64,000 nt of DNA from Chytriomyces cf. hyalinus JEL632 (GCA_025435555.1 JAIWWG010000002.1:496001-560000); one strand, 5' to 3'; shown: positions 37,128-49,527, counted from the stretch's first letter. The notes: generated from the sequence alone by a model not told the origin. Made by a program: numbers and translations.

Positions 37128-39124
37128 TCACCCCATCACCGCAGCCGGCGCCTTTTTAGACTCAGAAGACATCAAAAACATTACCGACCTCGGCTGTTCT
37201 TGCCCCTGCTGCTGCACTGACGGAGTCCAAGGAACTTCCGGATTTGGATTACTCGTTTCCAACCCCATAACCCCATGTCCAATCACCAAACTCCGCTTCT
37301 GGTTCTCCAAGAAACCAATCTTGGTTATTTCGGACACCAGGGAGTCCTCTTCGTGACGCTGGTTGGGACCCATGACCAAGTCATATGCAAGGTGGACAGG
37401 CTGTGTCAGCCAGTCCAGAACAAATGCGTGGCGGCTTTGAGCAATTTTTCCTCGGGCAGCATTGCTGCTGTTTGCACTTTCCCCGGGGTTCGTTTTTGAC
37501 TGAGAAGTAGGGTGAACAACTTCCCCTGTGATGAGAAGTAGCAAATACGCCACCACAGTGACTCCACATAAACCAAACACAGCAAGCGCGATCCCCAAAC
37601 TTGCTTTTCGTGGGAGAACCGAAACTCGTTCAAACGTTTGCGTCAAGACAGAAGATCCTGATACAATGTCGAAACTGGGCACAGCAATGTTGGCCAAGAT
37701 TCTGGAAGAGACGAATCGGCCCGTCATGTTGAAGTAGGTTTTTTTGTCTCCTTGCAGCGCGTGTTCTTCCGTCGATAGAACGGCGTGTTCGTGTGGGAAG
37801 GAGTTTACATCGATTCCAAAGAGGAGAGAGCGTGTTCTGTCAAGGGGTAGAATGGTTGCTTCGGATGTGATCGCTGTCTTTTGAGTAGCGACATAGTTGA
37901 CAGACTCCAGCCTATCAAACACAAAAGCATTCAGACTTTGGTGAGAACGCATAACTGAAATAACCCACCACATCTCGCACAACACAAGTGCAGAAATTCC
38001 TCCATGGATAGGTATAACCCACTCAGGCTCACGATCAGGCATAGCTTCTTGGCTATTATAAAAAAAGTTTGAAAACAGTTGAACTCCTCGAGACGTCATG
38101 ATGGGCCCCTGGGGCCCTTTATCTTGGACCAAATTACTGACAACGTCATACTTTAACACCCTTCCGTTTGGATTCTCCCCATATACCGCGCTCGCGCTTG
38201 TCACATTGGCATTAGGGAAGGGGCAGGTGTAAGGTGTGGTGGACCCAAGCTTCCCGACACCATGCTTACATTCTTGAGATACCGAACGGCAAGAAGAAGC
38301 GAGGCGGAAACTTTTTCCTGCAACGGACTGCGTCGTATCATTGATAGCGGGCACAAGAACCGGGACAGCATCCTGGTCCCACAAAACCCTCGATGTGGCG
38401 CTGGAGTTGAAATGAATCTTGAGCCCCGCAGTCTCGTTCCGGTACCATTGATTCGTTGCGGCCACGTTGACATTACATACTTCCTGGACGTACACGGGGT
38501 TATTGAGACATGCGGTTTTTACTTGGTAGTTTGCTTGGATGGCTGTGGGTGTGGTTACGATAAGCTGGGAGTACGTCGTGAGGAGGGATTGCCAGTACAG
38601 GAGGAGGACAAGGATGATGGGTCCTGGGATTGAGAAAGCAATCAAGCCTGCGCTCAATTTATCATTTTCGGCGTGGAAAATCAGTTCACAGCTACAACAC
38701 AGATAATATTAGAAGCAGTACCGTAGATGGACCGGATCCGAGTCGTAGCAGCGACAGTCATCGAATGCATCAGCCCCTCCAACGATCCAGGGTTCCGAAG
38801 CGACATGGACAGCACCAGACCCACATTGAACGGGCTGCCGTTCGATATCCAAGCAGCGATTGCAACGAGAACAAGGGTCTCCATGAGCAACGTAGATGCC
38901 TTTTCAAGGACTGAGAAGAGCGTGGAGAGGGTACCTACCCCGAGGGGTAAGCGGATGTAATACGCCGTGGAGTCTTGGCATGGGAGGAGGGATCGGTTGT
39001 CTTCGTAAGGCAGGCAGTTGTCTCCGAATGACTGCGCCAGGATCCAAGAAAGGAACACTGCGACGACGCAGAAAGCTGCTGGAACGGGTAAGCGCCGAGC
39101 GATGCGCTGGAAGGTGAGAGGCAT
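37128..39124 (-). CDS. Multi-pass membrane protein with large extracellular domain, unknown family
   Basis: Two or more exons; an intron lies at about 38660-38715. The N-terminal exon has three hydrophobic segments (residues about 15-33, 60-80 and 85-100), with a short Cys-containing loop between the first two. The second exon begins with another span (IPGPIILVLLLYW). A large, Cys- and Asn-rich domain of about 260 residues follows, with several N-glycosylation sequons and cysteine pairs. Then come two more spans (GGISALVLCEMWWVI, and LGIALAVFGLCGVTVVAYLLLL) and a cytosolic tail. It looks like a surface or endomembrane protein of a lineage-specific family; no catalytic motif is seen. It ends about 100 bp beyond the secreted-protein gene and is convergent with it. 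Confidence 0.7.
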
Positions 39125-39210
39125 GGCTTGAAGGATTTCAAGGAAGGATCATAATTTTTTCAAAATGGAATGGACAGCGCCAACGATGACTCTGACCTTT
39201 AGACAACGCT

Positions 39211-41290
39211 TTATTGATACGACGGTGGACTATCGTCGACCGGCACGCTTTGCCAGTTGCTTTGCATTCTCAGCTCTGCCAGCGCTTCTTCAAACAGCAG
39301 CCGCTCTCCAATTGCCTCAAGACCCAGTCCACCAACAATATCCTGCCGTTCCAGCATCAGCAGGGCGCGTCCATTGATTTTTTGCCCTGTTTTCGTCCCA
39401 GTGAGCCAAAAATAAATAAATCAATCAACACGTACTTAAAACGGATGCTGCATAATCCATTGCGCAGTTTCATCTTGGTTCCAGTTTCTGGCATCATTGG
39501 GCAATGTAATGCGGACTGAAGAGCTTTCCGCGGCATCCCTTGAATAGACGAAATCACTGGTAGATTGCATTGACCCCGCAAGTTTTCTAAAAAAAGCGCT
39601 GTCAACACAAAAGAAGGACTTGAGTGTGCTTTCAACCTTACTTTCTTCAGAAATGGACGCTTTCAGCTGCACCATGGTTTCAGGTTTCTGATTGTGATGC
39701 GCATTTAAGGGTACGTTTGAAATAGAATCGAAAAGGCTGCTGCTTTTGTGATCTTCAGGCAATCTGAAGTTTTACGAGCCACTAGAAATCTGCTTGACTC
39801 AGTCGCCTCGGGTGCTTATCCCAAAACAGGTAAGGATGAGCAGGAGCCGTGTTGGTCGATGTAGCCGTGTTGTTTGATGTGAGCTGCTCAGCACTTTCAA
39901 CGCAGGGTTCGAGAAAAGATTGCTTTTCGTCGAGACCAAAGACAAATTGCAACAATAAGCGCCAAGATGACAGCAGCACCTGCAACCCCGCCAATGATTG
40001 GAGCACTGTCTGACTGCCCACTCGGACTGCTACTATCAGCGCTGGGATTCGGAATGACCGATGACGGATTGGATGAGCTCGAAGGAGCGGAAACTTCGGA
40101 AGACATAGTTGAGGTGACTGGTCTGTTTTTGCAAGTCTTGGTACAGAAACGCGCTGTCAAGAACAAAAAGCACAACTAGGAGACTCTTCAAATGAATTTC
40201 ACTTACATTGTCCAATTCAACAGCATTGAAAGTGTGAGGGCGTGAGAGAATTCACTAAATCGTGTTAAACATTGACAGAAACAATGTTGAACATTTTCAG
40301 GGAAATCGTATTTACGCTGTTGTGAGCTGTTTCAGGTTTCCCAGTTCACACGGAATTGAACCAGTTAAATTGTTTCTGCAAACGTCTCTGTGTGATTTAC
40401 GTGAGCAAAGAAAAACGTAAACGTGCTTAAAACACAAACATGAATGTCGGCGTTTTGAGACGCCCCAATTCTGAGGGAATCGCTCCAGTCAACTGGTTTC
40501 CATTGAAATTGCTGTAAAGCTGCTCTTGAGTGTCTGTAAAGTTTTGAAGAAGGTGGGGAGTAAACCCAGTTCCGTTGGAATTGTGCCAGAAAAACTGCTA
40601 AAGTCCATATCCCTGTGCAAACAAGCATTTAGATGAAAAAAATGCACTACAGTTATGATCGATGCAGTACGCACATGATTTCCAGTTTTGGGAGGAGCCC
40701 GAGTTCCGTTGGTAGTTCTGGTAAGCTTAGTTGCAGCGAGCCTCCTGGGGACCAGGCTTAGCGCCGAAAACATTGAGAAAAAAGAAACTGGGGAGATACC
40801 AACAGGACAGCCAGATTGGTAAATTGGCTGAATTCAGTTGGGATTGACCTTGTCACTGAGTTGTAAGTGAAATCGCTAGTAGCAAAGAAGTATATCAATA
40901 TCGTTGTGTCGATTCTGAGTATCTGTACAAACATAAACAGCAAAATTCGTAAGGCGGCCGAGTTCGGTGGGAATGGCTCCGGTAAGCCGGTTGTCGAGAA
41001 GGTTTCTGCACCAACATTGGCATTCGCAGTGAGTACGTTTAGCAATTGAACACAATCATCCACCTACATGCGAGTCAAACTGGTGACTATGCCCAGCTCA
41101 GTTGGAATGGTTCCCGAGAAGTGTTTGGATTCGAGGGCCTGCATATGAAAGCGTGAATCCAGAATCCCCACCCTGGTCAGAGCCCCATGAACATACATGC
41201 TCTACAATTTCGATAGCAGTTGTTCTGAAAAACGGTCGGTTGCCATGAGGAAAGGATCCTGCAGTCGGCTGATATAGTTCCGGACGCCAT
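39211..41290 (-). CDS. LRR - transmembrane - SAM receptor-like protein, one LRR per exon
   Basis: Minus-strand exons each hold one plant-type leucine-rich repeat: FSGTIPTELGIV, LTGAIPTELGRL, SIPTEFSQFTNL, LPTELGLLPKLEI, FSGTIPTELGLL, LTGAIPSELGRL and LTGSIPCELGNL. Before them is a cap-like exon (ADCRILSSWQ, several Cys). A Ser/Pro-rich stalk follows the repeats, then one membrane span (VAGAAVILALIVAICLW). The cytosolic part ends in a SAM domain (WNQDETAQWIMQHPF, then INGRALLMLERQDIVGGLG) and stops at 39211. The join between span and SAM region is not resolved: the frame changes near 39880-39950, and the donor after QHPF is not canonical. The signal-peptide exon was not found, so the start given is approximate. 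A receptor-like role is inferred from the architecture. Confidence 0.68.
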
Positions 41291-42027
41291 TTGTGTTCAA
41301 CAGTCGGTTACAGAAAAAGAGGTTCACGAGAGACGTTGTTCAAGAACGAGGGCGAACACAGTATCGACTGGGGTTGGCGATGGGCATACAGGCCGCACAC
41401 GTACCGAATACCACTGTTGCTCAACTGAAACAACCCATTCTGTGAATACGGGTTTAATATGCTTCTGCATATCTATCGGTTATTTATTCACAGTGTTATC
41501 CAGTGCCAGCAGCAACTCATGCGCGTTACAGGGAACTGATTCAGTGTTATTATGGCACCTCTGAGAGGAGCTGCAGTAGCATGAATACCACCGGCGAGAA
41601 AGACGCGCAAAATAACAGCTCCTTTGATCGGCGTTATATATGAAACAGGGTCAACGGTACAGCGTGACTGGGCTTGGGAGCTGTGGTTGAGACCAACCCT
41701 GAACATTACGACCCACACATATACACGCCCACCCACGCTCCATCGATTTCCACGCTTTCAATGAGGCAGTTCTTCTTTTGGGGCGAGAGCGACTGAGAGC
41801 TTGCCCAAGTTGTAGTTTAACATGGCAGCTGAGACACGACTCGAAGAAAGCACCTCTCACACTTTCGGCCATTATTCTCAGCAGCGTCGGGCATTTTAGG
41901 ACAAACGGGAGCGAGTGCTGAGCTGGACGGTCGCTGCTCTGAATTTCAAACACGAACGCGCGTCAGAGTGGAAAATCGGTAAAAACAAACAACAAGAAAG
42001 CATTTCGAATACGATAACAACCAACCC
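41291..42027. other. Divergent intergenic region
   Basis: About 740 bp between the LRR-SAM gene and the bZIP gene, which point away from each other. It may hold the missing first exon of the LRR gene (near 41330-41400) and both promoters. No independent gene is supported on either strand. Confidence 0.5.
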
Positions 42028-44782
42028 ATGGCGTCCGCTGCAGTCATCCCGCCAAGAACCGCTTCAGCCTCATCCAGGAGGATGGTCCCGGCCCCAGTTT
42101 CGGTCCTGTCTCCCAGGCGCACGATTCTCTCCGTCGGGGTGATGAACCCTGGCCCCAGCACAGCAGCAACTTCATCCTCCTCATCCTCAGCATCCACATC
42201 GTCATCATCCGCAGTAAATACCTCATCTTCATCAAGCACTTCATCCACGGCAAACGCCCTCTCATCCTCTTTCACTCTGTCTGCATCAACGAGTCTCGAT
42301 GACCCGCCACCACCCACCCTCGCCCAGATCGTGGCTCTGAAAAACTCGTTGCTTGCACGCTCCATTTCAAATGCCGGCCAATCGCCTCAGGGTAGACGCG
42401 TGACCAGTGCCACGGGTCTTTTGTCTGTTCCTATTTCTACTTCTCCTTCCACATCAGCAACAAGTGATGTATTGGCATCCGACCAGACCACCTCAGTGCC
42501 CACAGTGGGTGGCTTGAAAACCCATTCTGAGATTCGGTCTCACTCTGAGCCACAGGATGAACTTTTTGACCTTCTCTTTGACCTTTCTTCCGCTGATGCA
42601 GACGAACCTCTCACCGCTGCCACGACAACTGCATCAACGCCTTATCAATTGCGAGATAGACGGCTTTCTCACTCTGCTCCTAACCAAGCAGACCTTTTTG
42701 GCGGTGCTCACATGTTCCTCGACGCTAAAGACACCCAAGCAGATGTGTCTTTGACTGAAGCCTTCCTCCCGGTTACCGAGGCAGAAATGCAAATGGACGT
42801 GCTCAGCTCAGAAGTGGATCCACTTTCTCCTTTTGCCGATATCGCCTCTGACTTTGTTGACTACAACTCCAACCCTTTTGGTGCTTGGGACCCTCTTGAG
42901 GCGGACCCTGGCTTTGCTCTAAACCCGATGGCTGAAACGTTTGACTTTAGCTCCGACGAAGCTCAGCAACTGGCTCTCGATTTATTCGGAAAGCCAAGCA
43001 CCCCAATTTCAAATTTGTCTGGAAATGTGAATCTGGCCGATATTAACCACATGTTGGCTCCTTCCACGGATATGGAAGGTGTATGGTTTGGCAAGGAGGG
43101 TCCTGAGGATGACGAAGCCGAGCAGGATGAGGACCAAGACGATTCCAACCAAGCTCTCGTTGAAAAGGACGATCCTGCTATTCCAACGGGCGTTGTTGCT
43201 CCCCCGGCTGCCCAGCCCGTGAAAGAAAAAAGAGGACGCGGTCGGCCGAGAAGAGAGCCTGCGGCTGTGGCGGATGATGCGGGCGCTGTCGATGCTCCCG
43301 TGAAGAGACCTCGCGGCAGGCCCAGAAAAGTTGTGGACCCCAACCAGCCAATCGAGACGGCCACAAAAAAACGAAAAACATCCCATTCCATGCTCCCTGT
43401 TTCACATACAGTCACTGTTCCTGTCGTTTCTGCTGAAAGTGAATTAGTCGTTATTCCAGCTGTCTTGAAAGAGGAAGTGGAAGATGATGGTTAGTTTTTC
43501 CGGGTTTACGCAACATCGTTTTGTGAGTTCAAACATTGACACCTCAACTTTCTCTTTGCAGACGAAGACATGAATTACATGATGAAAATGGCTGAAGCTT
43601 CACTCAACGGCACCCTGCCAAAGAACGCCGTGCACCCACCGCCAGGACCATTACTGCCCCGGCCGCTGAACCCGTCAGATGCCGCAAAACTGTCCCTTCA
43701 CAAGTTTAAGCCGCAACGACCCATGGATCCAGATCTTGCCCAACAATATCTTGCACTCAAGAACCCCAATCTAAACAGCAAAGAACGCCGCCAGTTGCGG
43801 AATAAGCTGAGTGCCCGCAGTTTCCGCGAGCGGCGAAAGGAGTTGAGTTGTTTCCATTGTTTTGTTGCCCTTTCCAAAGTATTGTATTCTGAACCTTTCC
43901 TTTCCTCTTAGGTACATTGACACCCTTGAGGCTGAATTATGCCGAATTGTTCAGGAGAATGTTACCATGAGTCAAGACCTAGAAGACGCCCGAAAAGAGA
44001 GAGAGGCCTTCAAGGCTCGTGTAGAAGCATTGGAAAGTACAATGGGCAAATTGGACTTGCAAAGCCAAGGAGTGTCTACAAAACTGGAGGATTCTGACAT
44101 TCAAAAGGACACCGCTCATGACGAGGTTCTTAAGTCTAAGGCTTCTTTGGAACAATCGTTGCCGCCGCTGAGGAAAACTGAGCCGAGTATTGCAGTGCAC
44201 TCTGTTCGTTTGCCTGAGCCTGCTGTTGACGTTTTAAGGCGACCGTTCGACTTTTACTCTGTTGTATCTGAACGTGAAAACCTTGTTGAGGACTGGTTGC
44301 GGGAGCAAAGCCAGTTTGGAGCTGTGAACGCATTTGTTCAGGAACACGGAGAAATTGAAATGCTGAAGCTCTGGAACCAAAGACCGGGCGCGGATGAGTC
44401 TCTGAAGGCCGGAAGTTTCGATTCGAACATTGATGCTTCCACTTGGATTGCCAAAATTTTGGGCAGTGTACGAGACGCCGTTGTGTCAAGAACGGGACAC
44501 GATCTATCCTATCTCAACGAAACAGACTCTGAACTTTTGGATGCGGCAGCTGATATCAGCGATGCCGAAACTCTTTGCGGCGATTGGAGCGACATTCAGC
44601 ATGACATTGAATCGACCAACACTCAAGTTTTAAATGATGTGGCTGAAAACTTGTTGGATGAAGCGAACGATGACGATGAGGACAAGTCTCTTTGCGGTGA
44701 AGAGGATGTGCATAGTGTAGGATTGGAAGCAGTGAGGATGTTGATGAGGGCTATGAATCTGGGAAGCACACTGCCCAAGTAG
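42028..44782 (+). CDS. bZIP transcription factor with two AT-hooks
   Basis: Three exons (42028-43489, 43562-43841, 43912-44782) sum to 871 codons. The first exon is Ser/Thr-rich and acidic, probably an activation region. It then carries two AT-hook motifs, RGRGRPRRE and RPRGRPRK. The bZIP domain spans the second intron: KERRQLRNKLSARSFRERRKE is the basic region (NKLSARSFRERR fits the NxxAAxxCR-type pattern) and YIDTLEAELCRIVQENVTM starts the leucine zipper. The long acidic C-terminus has no known fold. The combination of minor-groove-binding hooks with a bZIP suggests an AT-rich target context. Targets are not predictable. The start at 42028 is the first ATG before the Ser-rich region. Confidence 0.88.
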
Positions 44783-45078
44783 TTTTTTGTGCATACCAAA
44801 AAGACTGAACGCGCAGTATATCAACAGCTAATTTTTGTTTTTGTGTTTGGGGACATGGCGCAGGGACATGGCGCACTGCTTCTTGTGTTTCTCCCATTTT
44901 ACTTTTTTTTGTTACTCTTGCGGTGTTTTTTCGTATCATTACTCCATCGATAAAAAACTTTTGAAAAAAAAACTGTGTTGTCTCCGATTGTGCACCGTCG
45001 TGCTGTTTGTTTATTTTTTTTTTCCCAAACCCAGGCTGACTTCTTCTTTACTTGTCCTTGCACTTAACCCCCAGTGTT

Positions 45079-47164
45079 TCACCAGCGGGTATCCGGATAC
45101 TCCTTCGGAGAACTTGCGTGCTCAATAGGGTAATTATCAAGCGAGTCTTCCTCCTCCTCCTCATCCTCATTGTCAACCTCAATCGGTTCACATTCATCCA
45201 ACGTCACCTTCTCCCCTTCATCCGCAAACATGGACCGCCAGTTCCGAATATCCTTGACAGCGCTTGGAGGACTGCTGCTGTACAGGGCGCGTTTCCTATC
45301 CGTTTTCGAAGGCATGTAACTTGCGCGACGCTTAATGTGTTCTTCGTCTGCAGTCACGCTGGCGGCACCTCTAACTGGGTCAGAGTTGGGGAACTTGGGT
45401 AGCGGCAGCGGGCGTGGTGCTGTTGCTGTCACTGCTGTTACTGCTGCTGCTACTGCTGCTTCGGCGGCGGGGGCAACGGCGGGGGCAGTTTCTGTGGAGG
45501 TTTTGGGTCGTTTTGTGGGTGGACGAGGGTCCACCGTTTCTGCGGTGGGTGCAGTGGGTGCGTGTATGGGTTGCGGTGGATTTGGATGCGATGGGGGTGA
45601 AAGGTAATTGTCGAGTGGCATCCCCAGGCGTTTGGGTAGCATGTCGTACAGCTGTTGAGATGGCCGCATACTTAGATTTGAAAAACAAGCAAGCAAGCAC
45701 AAGAAAAACTCACAAATGAGAATTTCCCAAACACGGCTTCAAACGCAAGGATATACGGATGATTCGCCAAACTGCATAGGGCATCGGTTCAAGAAAAATC
45801 AACACCTCCAAGGGTTCAAAAACTGAAGGAAAAAAAAAACAGCCTTACACATCGTTGGTGAAGATCTTCTGGGCAAGCACTTCACGCACATGCACAACCA
45901 CTGACACCAACTCCTCCATTGTCAAAGTTTCATGAAAGTCCGAAAGCAACGATTCGACCGTGCGTCCAGTCCCATCGACAAACAAATTCTTCGCTGTGAT
46001 GAGAAATATAAACAGTTTCGTGTCTGCAGCATAATATAGGATGTGATCTTTTGGATCCGTAATTTTCTCTGCAAGAGCAACGTTTTTTGAGCGGTGCCGC
46101 AGCACATAAAAAGTCCACAGAACAAACACTCACCAAAAGCCGGCGGCGTCAAATCAAACAACACCAGCGATATGATCCACGCAAACACATCCGCACAAAC
46201 TCCGTACTTGTCCATCCACTCGCGCGGGGTCTTGGGATACGCGCATTCACGGTACGGGCACAACTGCACCCGCTTAAAACGCTTCTCAAGCACCGGCAAA
46301 AACGAAGCCAAAATTGCCTTCTCCTCATTGAAAAACGCCTTCTTGTTGACCATTCGGAGGTTTTGAAGATGCTTGTCTGTGATGATTGGGTGATCCACGA
46401 ACGTTGGGCGCCATCGGAATGTGCTCGAAATTTCGATCGAGTCTCCAGCTTTTACAATGCGAGGATGTTGCTGCATTGATTTTGGGAGTTGCAGTAAGTC
46501 AGACAGCAACTGTTGGTTGCCCGCCGGCCAGTCCAATACGCTCTTTTCTTTTGGAAGTGTCGCGTGGATCTAAAATCACAAGTCAGGATCGAATTTCGCA
46601 GCACAGAAAAAACAATTCAGTCCGCGCAAGACCCCCGCTTCCCCTCACCTTCGCAAAAGAGCTTCCAAAAATGCGCTCAAAGGCCAGACAGACAACATTG
46701 AACTTGTCCGTGCGACTGTGCCAATAATTCAAAGTTAAATATACAACCCCCGCACACACACGCCAAGGCAACAGAAAAACCGTTTCGACAAGAGTCACTC
46801 ACTTGTAAATGGATTCATTCACAGCACATCCCACATCTCGAAGCACTGTCGCCCGCAGCGGGTCCCTGATCCCAAAACGCAAGTCCTTCGAATGGATAGC
46901 ATTGGAACAGTTTGCAAGGAACATGGCCAGCTGCGTGTCCTCCGCAACATTGAAAGCAGTCTCGGCAGTGTTCAGGCCGGGTGCAATTCGCACGAGAAGG
47001 GCTTGGAACAAGGTGACGTCCATGCCAAACACGCTTTCAAAGGTCATTCCAGGTGTTTCGTGGAGCGTCAGGACCCAGTTGCTGTAGTGCCGCCGTCTCT
47101 GCATCCCGTACACTTTCCGCCGCATCGCTGCGGTGTCTTGCAAGGCTTCCAGTGTTGCTGACAT
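45079..47164 (-). CDS. Unknown protein with a repeated helical domain and acidic tail
   Basis: About six exons. The first encodes a helical region (MRRKVYGMQRRRHYSNW, ETAFNVAEDTQLAMFL). It is followed by FNVVCLAFERIFGSSFAKI and LPKEKSVLDWPAG. A second region repeats the theme: EEKAILASFLPVLEKRF, EWMDKYGVCADVFAWIIS, LYYAADTKLFIFLITAKNL, a segment with MEELVSVVVHVREVL, then ILAFEAVFGKFSF and MLPKRLGMPLDNY. The two FE-x-x-FG strings followed by an LPK string suggest an ancient internal duplication. The tail is Ala/Thr/Pro-rich, then basic (RRASYMPSKTDRKR) and strongly acidic. It has a nuclear look, but no known domain is recognised. The convergent bZIP gene ends 297 bp away. Confidence 0.62.
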
Positions 47165-47317
47165 GCTGAATATAGTTTTTTTTTCAAGACCGATTTTCCT
47201 TTCTTTCGTTGCAACGAACGCAAAACTCGGACAAGAATTTTACGCAAATAAAGTCAAAAAAAAAAAAAAAAACAGAGTTCTCTATTTTCAAGATGCACAT
47301 ACTTCTTTTTATCTTCT

Positions 47318-49408
47318 TCACCATTCCAGAACACCATTTTCTTTGATGCGGCTGATCCCAACTGCTCCATCTCCAAACAGAAGATTATCACTGGCCATAC
47401 TCGTCGGCCCGTCACGTATACCCAGCGCTTCCATCCACGAACCTTGCCCGTCACTCCCATACCCAATCCCGCCATCAACACCCACAGCTTCCGCGCCAGC
47501 AGGAGGATGACTATAAACCGCCAAACTACCACTTCCACTGCCATCCAAGTACGCATCAGCCCCGCTATCATAACCACCAGGCATCTGAGACGCAGAAGCA
47601 GCAGCCAATTTCGCGCGTTTCCGCTTCGCCCTGTTCCCGACGCCAGCCCCGAGATCAGTAGTATGCGTGGATTGCTGCAAACTTTCCAGAAACTTGTCCA
47701 AATCTCCAAACACGCCAGGCGAGTCTGCGCCAATGACAATGTTGGGCTTTCCGTCACTTTTCAAGACTGTTTGTTGGTGCTGTTGGTGGTGGTGATTGTG
47801 ATGATGGGGTCTTGTGATGGGACATGAAGACATGGCTAGCCCGTCTCCCAGGCACGCTGCACTACCAAACCCAGCTGGTATAGAGTTGCTCCCACCCAGA
47901 ACACCGCCACCAGATAGAAACTGTTCTCCCCCGGGTTGATTGGACGCATTTTCCGGTCCTTGTAGAAAAACATTATTCATAATAGCTGAAGAGTACTGCA
48001 TCGAGTCCACCAAAGGATTGCCACCAGTTGAAGAAGAAGGCGCAGTATCCAAAAGCGACGCGTGATGGTCGTTTGTTCCCAACCCAAGCCAATTGAGGAA
48101 TCGAAAATCCTGGTTCGAAAATAACACCGCATTCCCGGCCATTTGATTCGAATCGGTGCGAGTCTGGCCGTTTGGGTTTGTTGAGAATGCGTGCACTTCA
48201 GCGTCAACCTGCATCGACGAGCGTGCGAGGTTCAGTAAATCCGAATGTGTGCCGTTTACAGAGTATGAAGATGCATGCAAGTTATGTGAGGAAGAGTTCA
48301 GGTCGGCAGCAAAATCGAGCATCATGGAATCGAGCGATGAGTTTAGGTTGGATTGCAGAATAGATTCTGAAGAGTCGTGCAATTGAAAGAGGAGGGAGTC
48401 ATTGTTCAGCAAGTTTGAGTTCATGTCGTCGATCGCAATGCCGGAAGAATCGTTATTCGGACGGAATTGGACAAAGGGAGACGAGGATGAGGAAGAGTGC
48501 GGGCTGTGACCTAGTGCAGGCGACATTGACATTGCTGAAGTCGAAGAAAGGCGCGCACAAGCTGTGATAGCTGGATTTGCAGCACAGGCAGCAGCTGATG
48601 GAGCACTCATTGGACGCGGCAAAAGAGGTTTAAGCACGCGCTGCGCTTCGGGTATTGCAGGCTTTGGCTTGAGAGGACAAGACACACAGACGGAAGGAGG
48701 CACAGCCAGAGTTGAAAGCGGCGGCGGCACTGACGGATCCGGCATTGCAATATCAGGCGGAGTTGCAACTTCAGCCATGTTCGCAGCGGGAGTGGCAGTG
48801 ACCGTCGCCGGTTTGTCCTTGTCCTTCTTTGGCGCATCCACACAAGCTTCACCCCGCTTCAGACACCTGGCACACGGCCTCTCTCCACCACAGCTAACAT
48901 GACTCCGCTGACAAGACGCACAGGCATTTGCAAACCGCTGTCTCCGCCCAGTCGGTGCCGGAGCCGGCGATGATGCACCCGAGACAGCCCCAGCGACACC
49001 ATACGACGGCGGAATAGCACTCAATCCCGAGTACGCATCACCAATCAGCACAACCCCGCCATCCACCTGCGTGGGACCGAGGGTAGACGCTGTCGCCATC
49101 TGAGACAAGATTGAAAACAATCCGCCGGCACTCTTCCGCTCCTTCTCTCTCCGCTTGCGCTTGAACGTCAGAGGCGGTTGTGGTGGAATGATGGTTGTTG
49201 GGGGTGGTAATGCCCATGTTGGTGGAGCAGGGGCAGCTGTGTTCTGGGCAGACTCGACCCCGCGAGCGTCTGAGGTTATCCGAGCACCAGCGGATCTACT
49301 ACTCGCAAGAGTCGCCTTTGGTCCCATTTTCCTTTTCGATGTCTGAAAGCCGTGCGTTGGATTGGACACTTGATCCGAGGCTGTCAGCCAATCAGATTCG
49401 ACGAGCAT
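47318..49408 (-). CDS. Zn2Cys6 fungal-type transcription factor
   Basis: Near residue 150 is a fungal binuclear zinc cluster: CASCQRSHVSCGGERPCARC followed by LKRGEAC. This is the C-x2-C-x6-C-x5-C-x2-C-x6-C spacing, preceded by Arg-rich RRQRFAN and followed by a basic KKDKDK linker. The rest is low complexity and intronless: Ala/Pro-rich before, then long Ser/Asn-rich stretches, a His-run (HHHNHHHQQHQQ) and a basic patch (NRAKRKRAKLAAAS) near the end. No fungal-specific middle homology domain is seen. The frame is open upstream of 49408, but an ATG is found there and another at 49327 (MGPKATL), which may be the true start. Targets unknown. Confidence 0.84.
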   Translation of the reverse strand: MLVESDWLTASDQVSNPTHGFQTSKRKMGPKATLASSRSAGARITSDARGVESAQNTAAPAPPTWALPPPTTIIPPQPPLTFKRKRREKERKSAGGLFSILSQMATASTLGPTQVDGGVVLIGDAYSGLSAIPPSYGVAGAVSGASSPAPAPTGRRQRFANACASCQRSHVSCGGERPCARCLKRGEACVDAPKKDKDKPATVTATPAANMAEVATPPDIAMPDPSVPPPLSTLAVPPSVCVSCPLKPKPAIPEAQRVLKPLLPRPMSAPSAAACAANPAITACARLSSTSAMSMSPALGHSPHSSSSSSPFVQFRPNNDSSGIAIDDMNSNLLNNDSLLFQLHDSSESILQSNLNSSLDSMMLDFAADLNSSSHNLHASSYSVNGTHSDLLNLARSSMQVDAEVHAFSTNPNGQTRTDSNQMAGNAVLFSNQDFRFLNWLGLGTNDHHASLLDTAPSSSTGGNPLVDSMQYSSAIMNNVFLQGPENASNQPGGEQFLSGGGVLGGSNSIPAGFGSAACLGDGLAMSSCPITRPHHHNHHHQQHQQTVLKSDGKPNIVIGADSPGVFGDLDKFLESLQQSTHTTDLGAGVGNRAKRKRAKLAAASASQMPGGYDSGADAYLDGSGSGSLAVYSHPPAGAEAVGVDGGIGYGSDGQGSWMEALGIRDGPTSMASDNLLFGDGAVGISRIKENGVLEW

Positions 49409-49496
49409 TTTGTCATTTCTTTTTGAAATGTTTAATTTTTTTATTTTTATCAAATAACGCGATCAACACTGAGCAAGCAGCTTCCTTCATCAACAG

Positions 49497-49527
49497 CACC
49501 ACCACCACCACCACCACCACCACCACC
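49497..49527. repeat. (CAC)n microsatellite
   Basis: About ten CAC units in the upstream region of the Zn2Cys6 gene. It is the same unit as at 29961-29990 but is in ordinary promoter DNA. Confidence 0.85.

Noticed and set aside
45335-45607. Val/Ala-rich plus-strand frame at 45.4 kb
   Set aside because: It mirrors the Ala/Thr/Pro-rich tail of the minus-strand gene and has no independent support.
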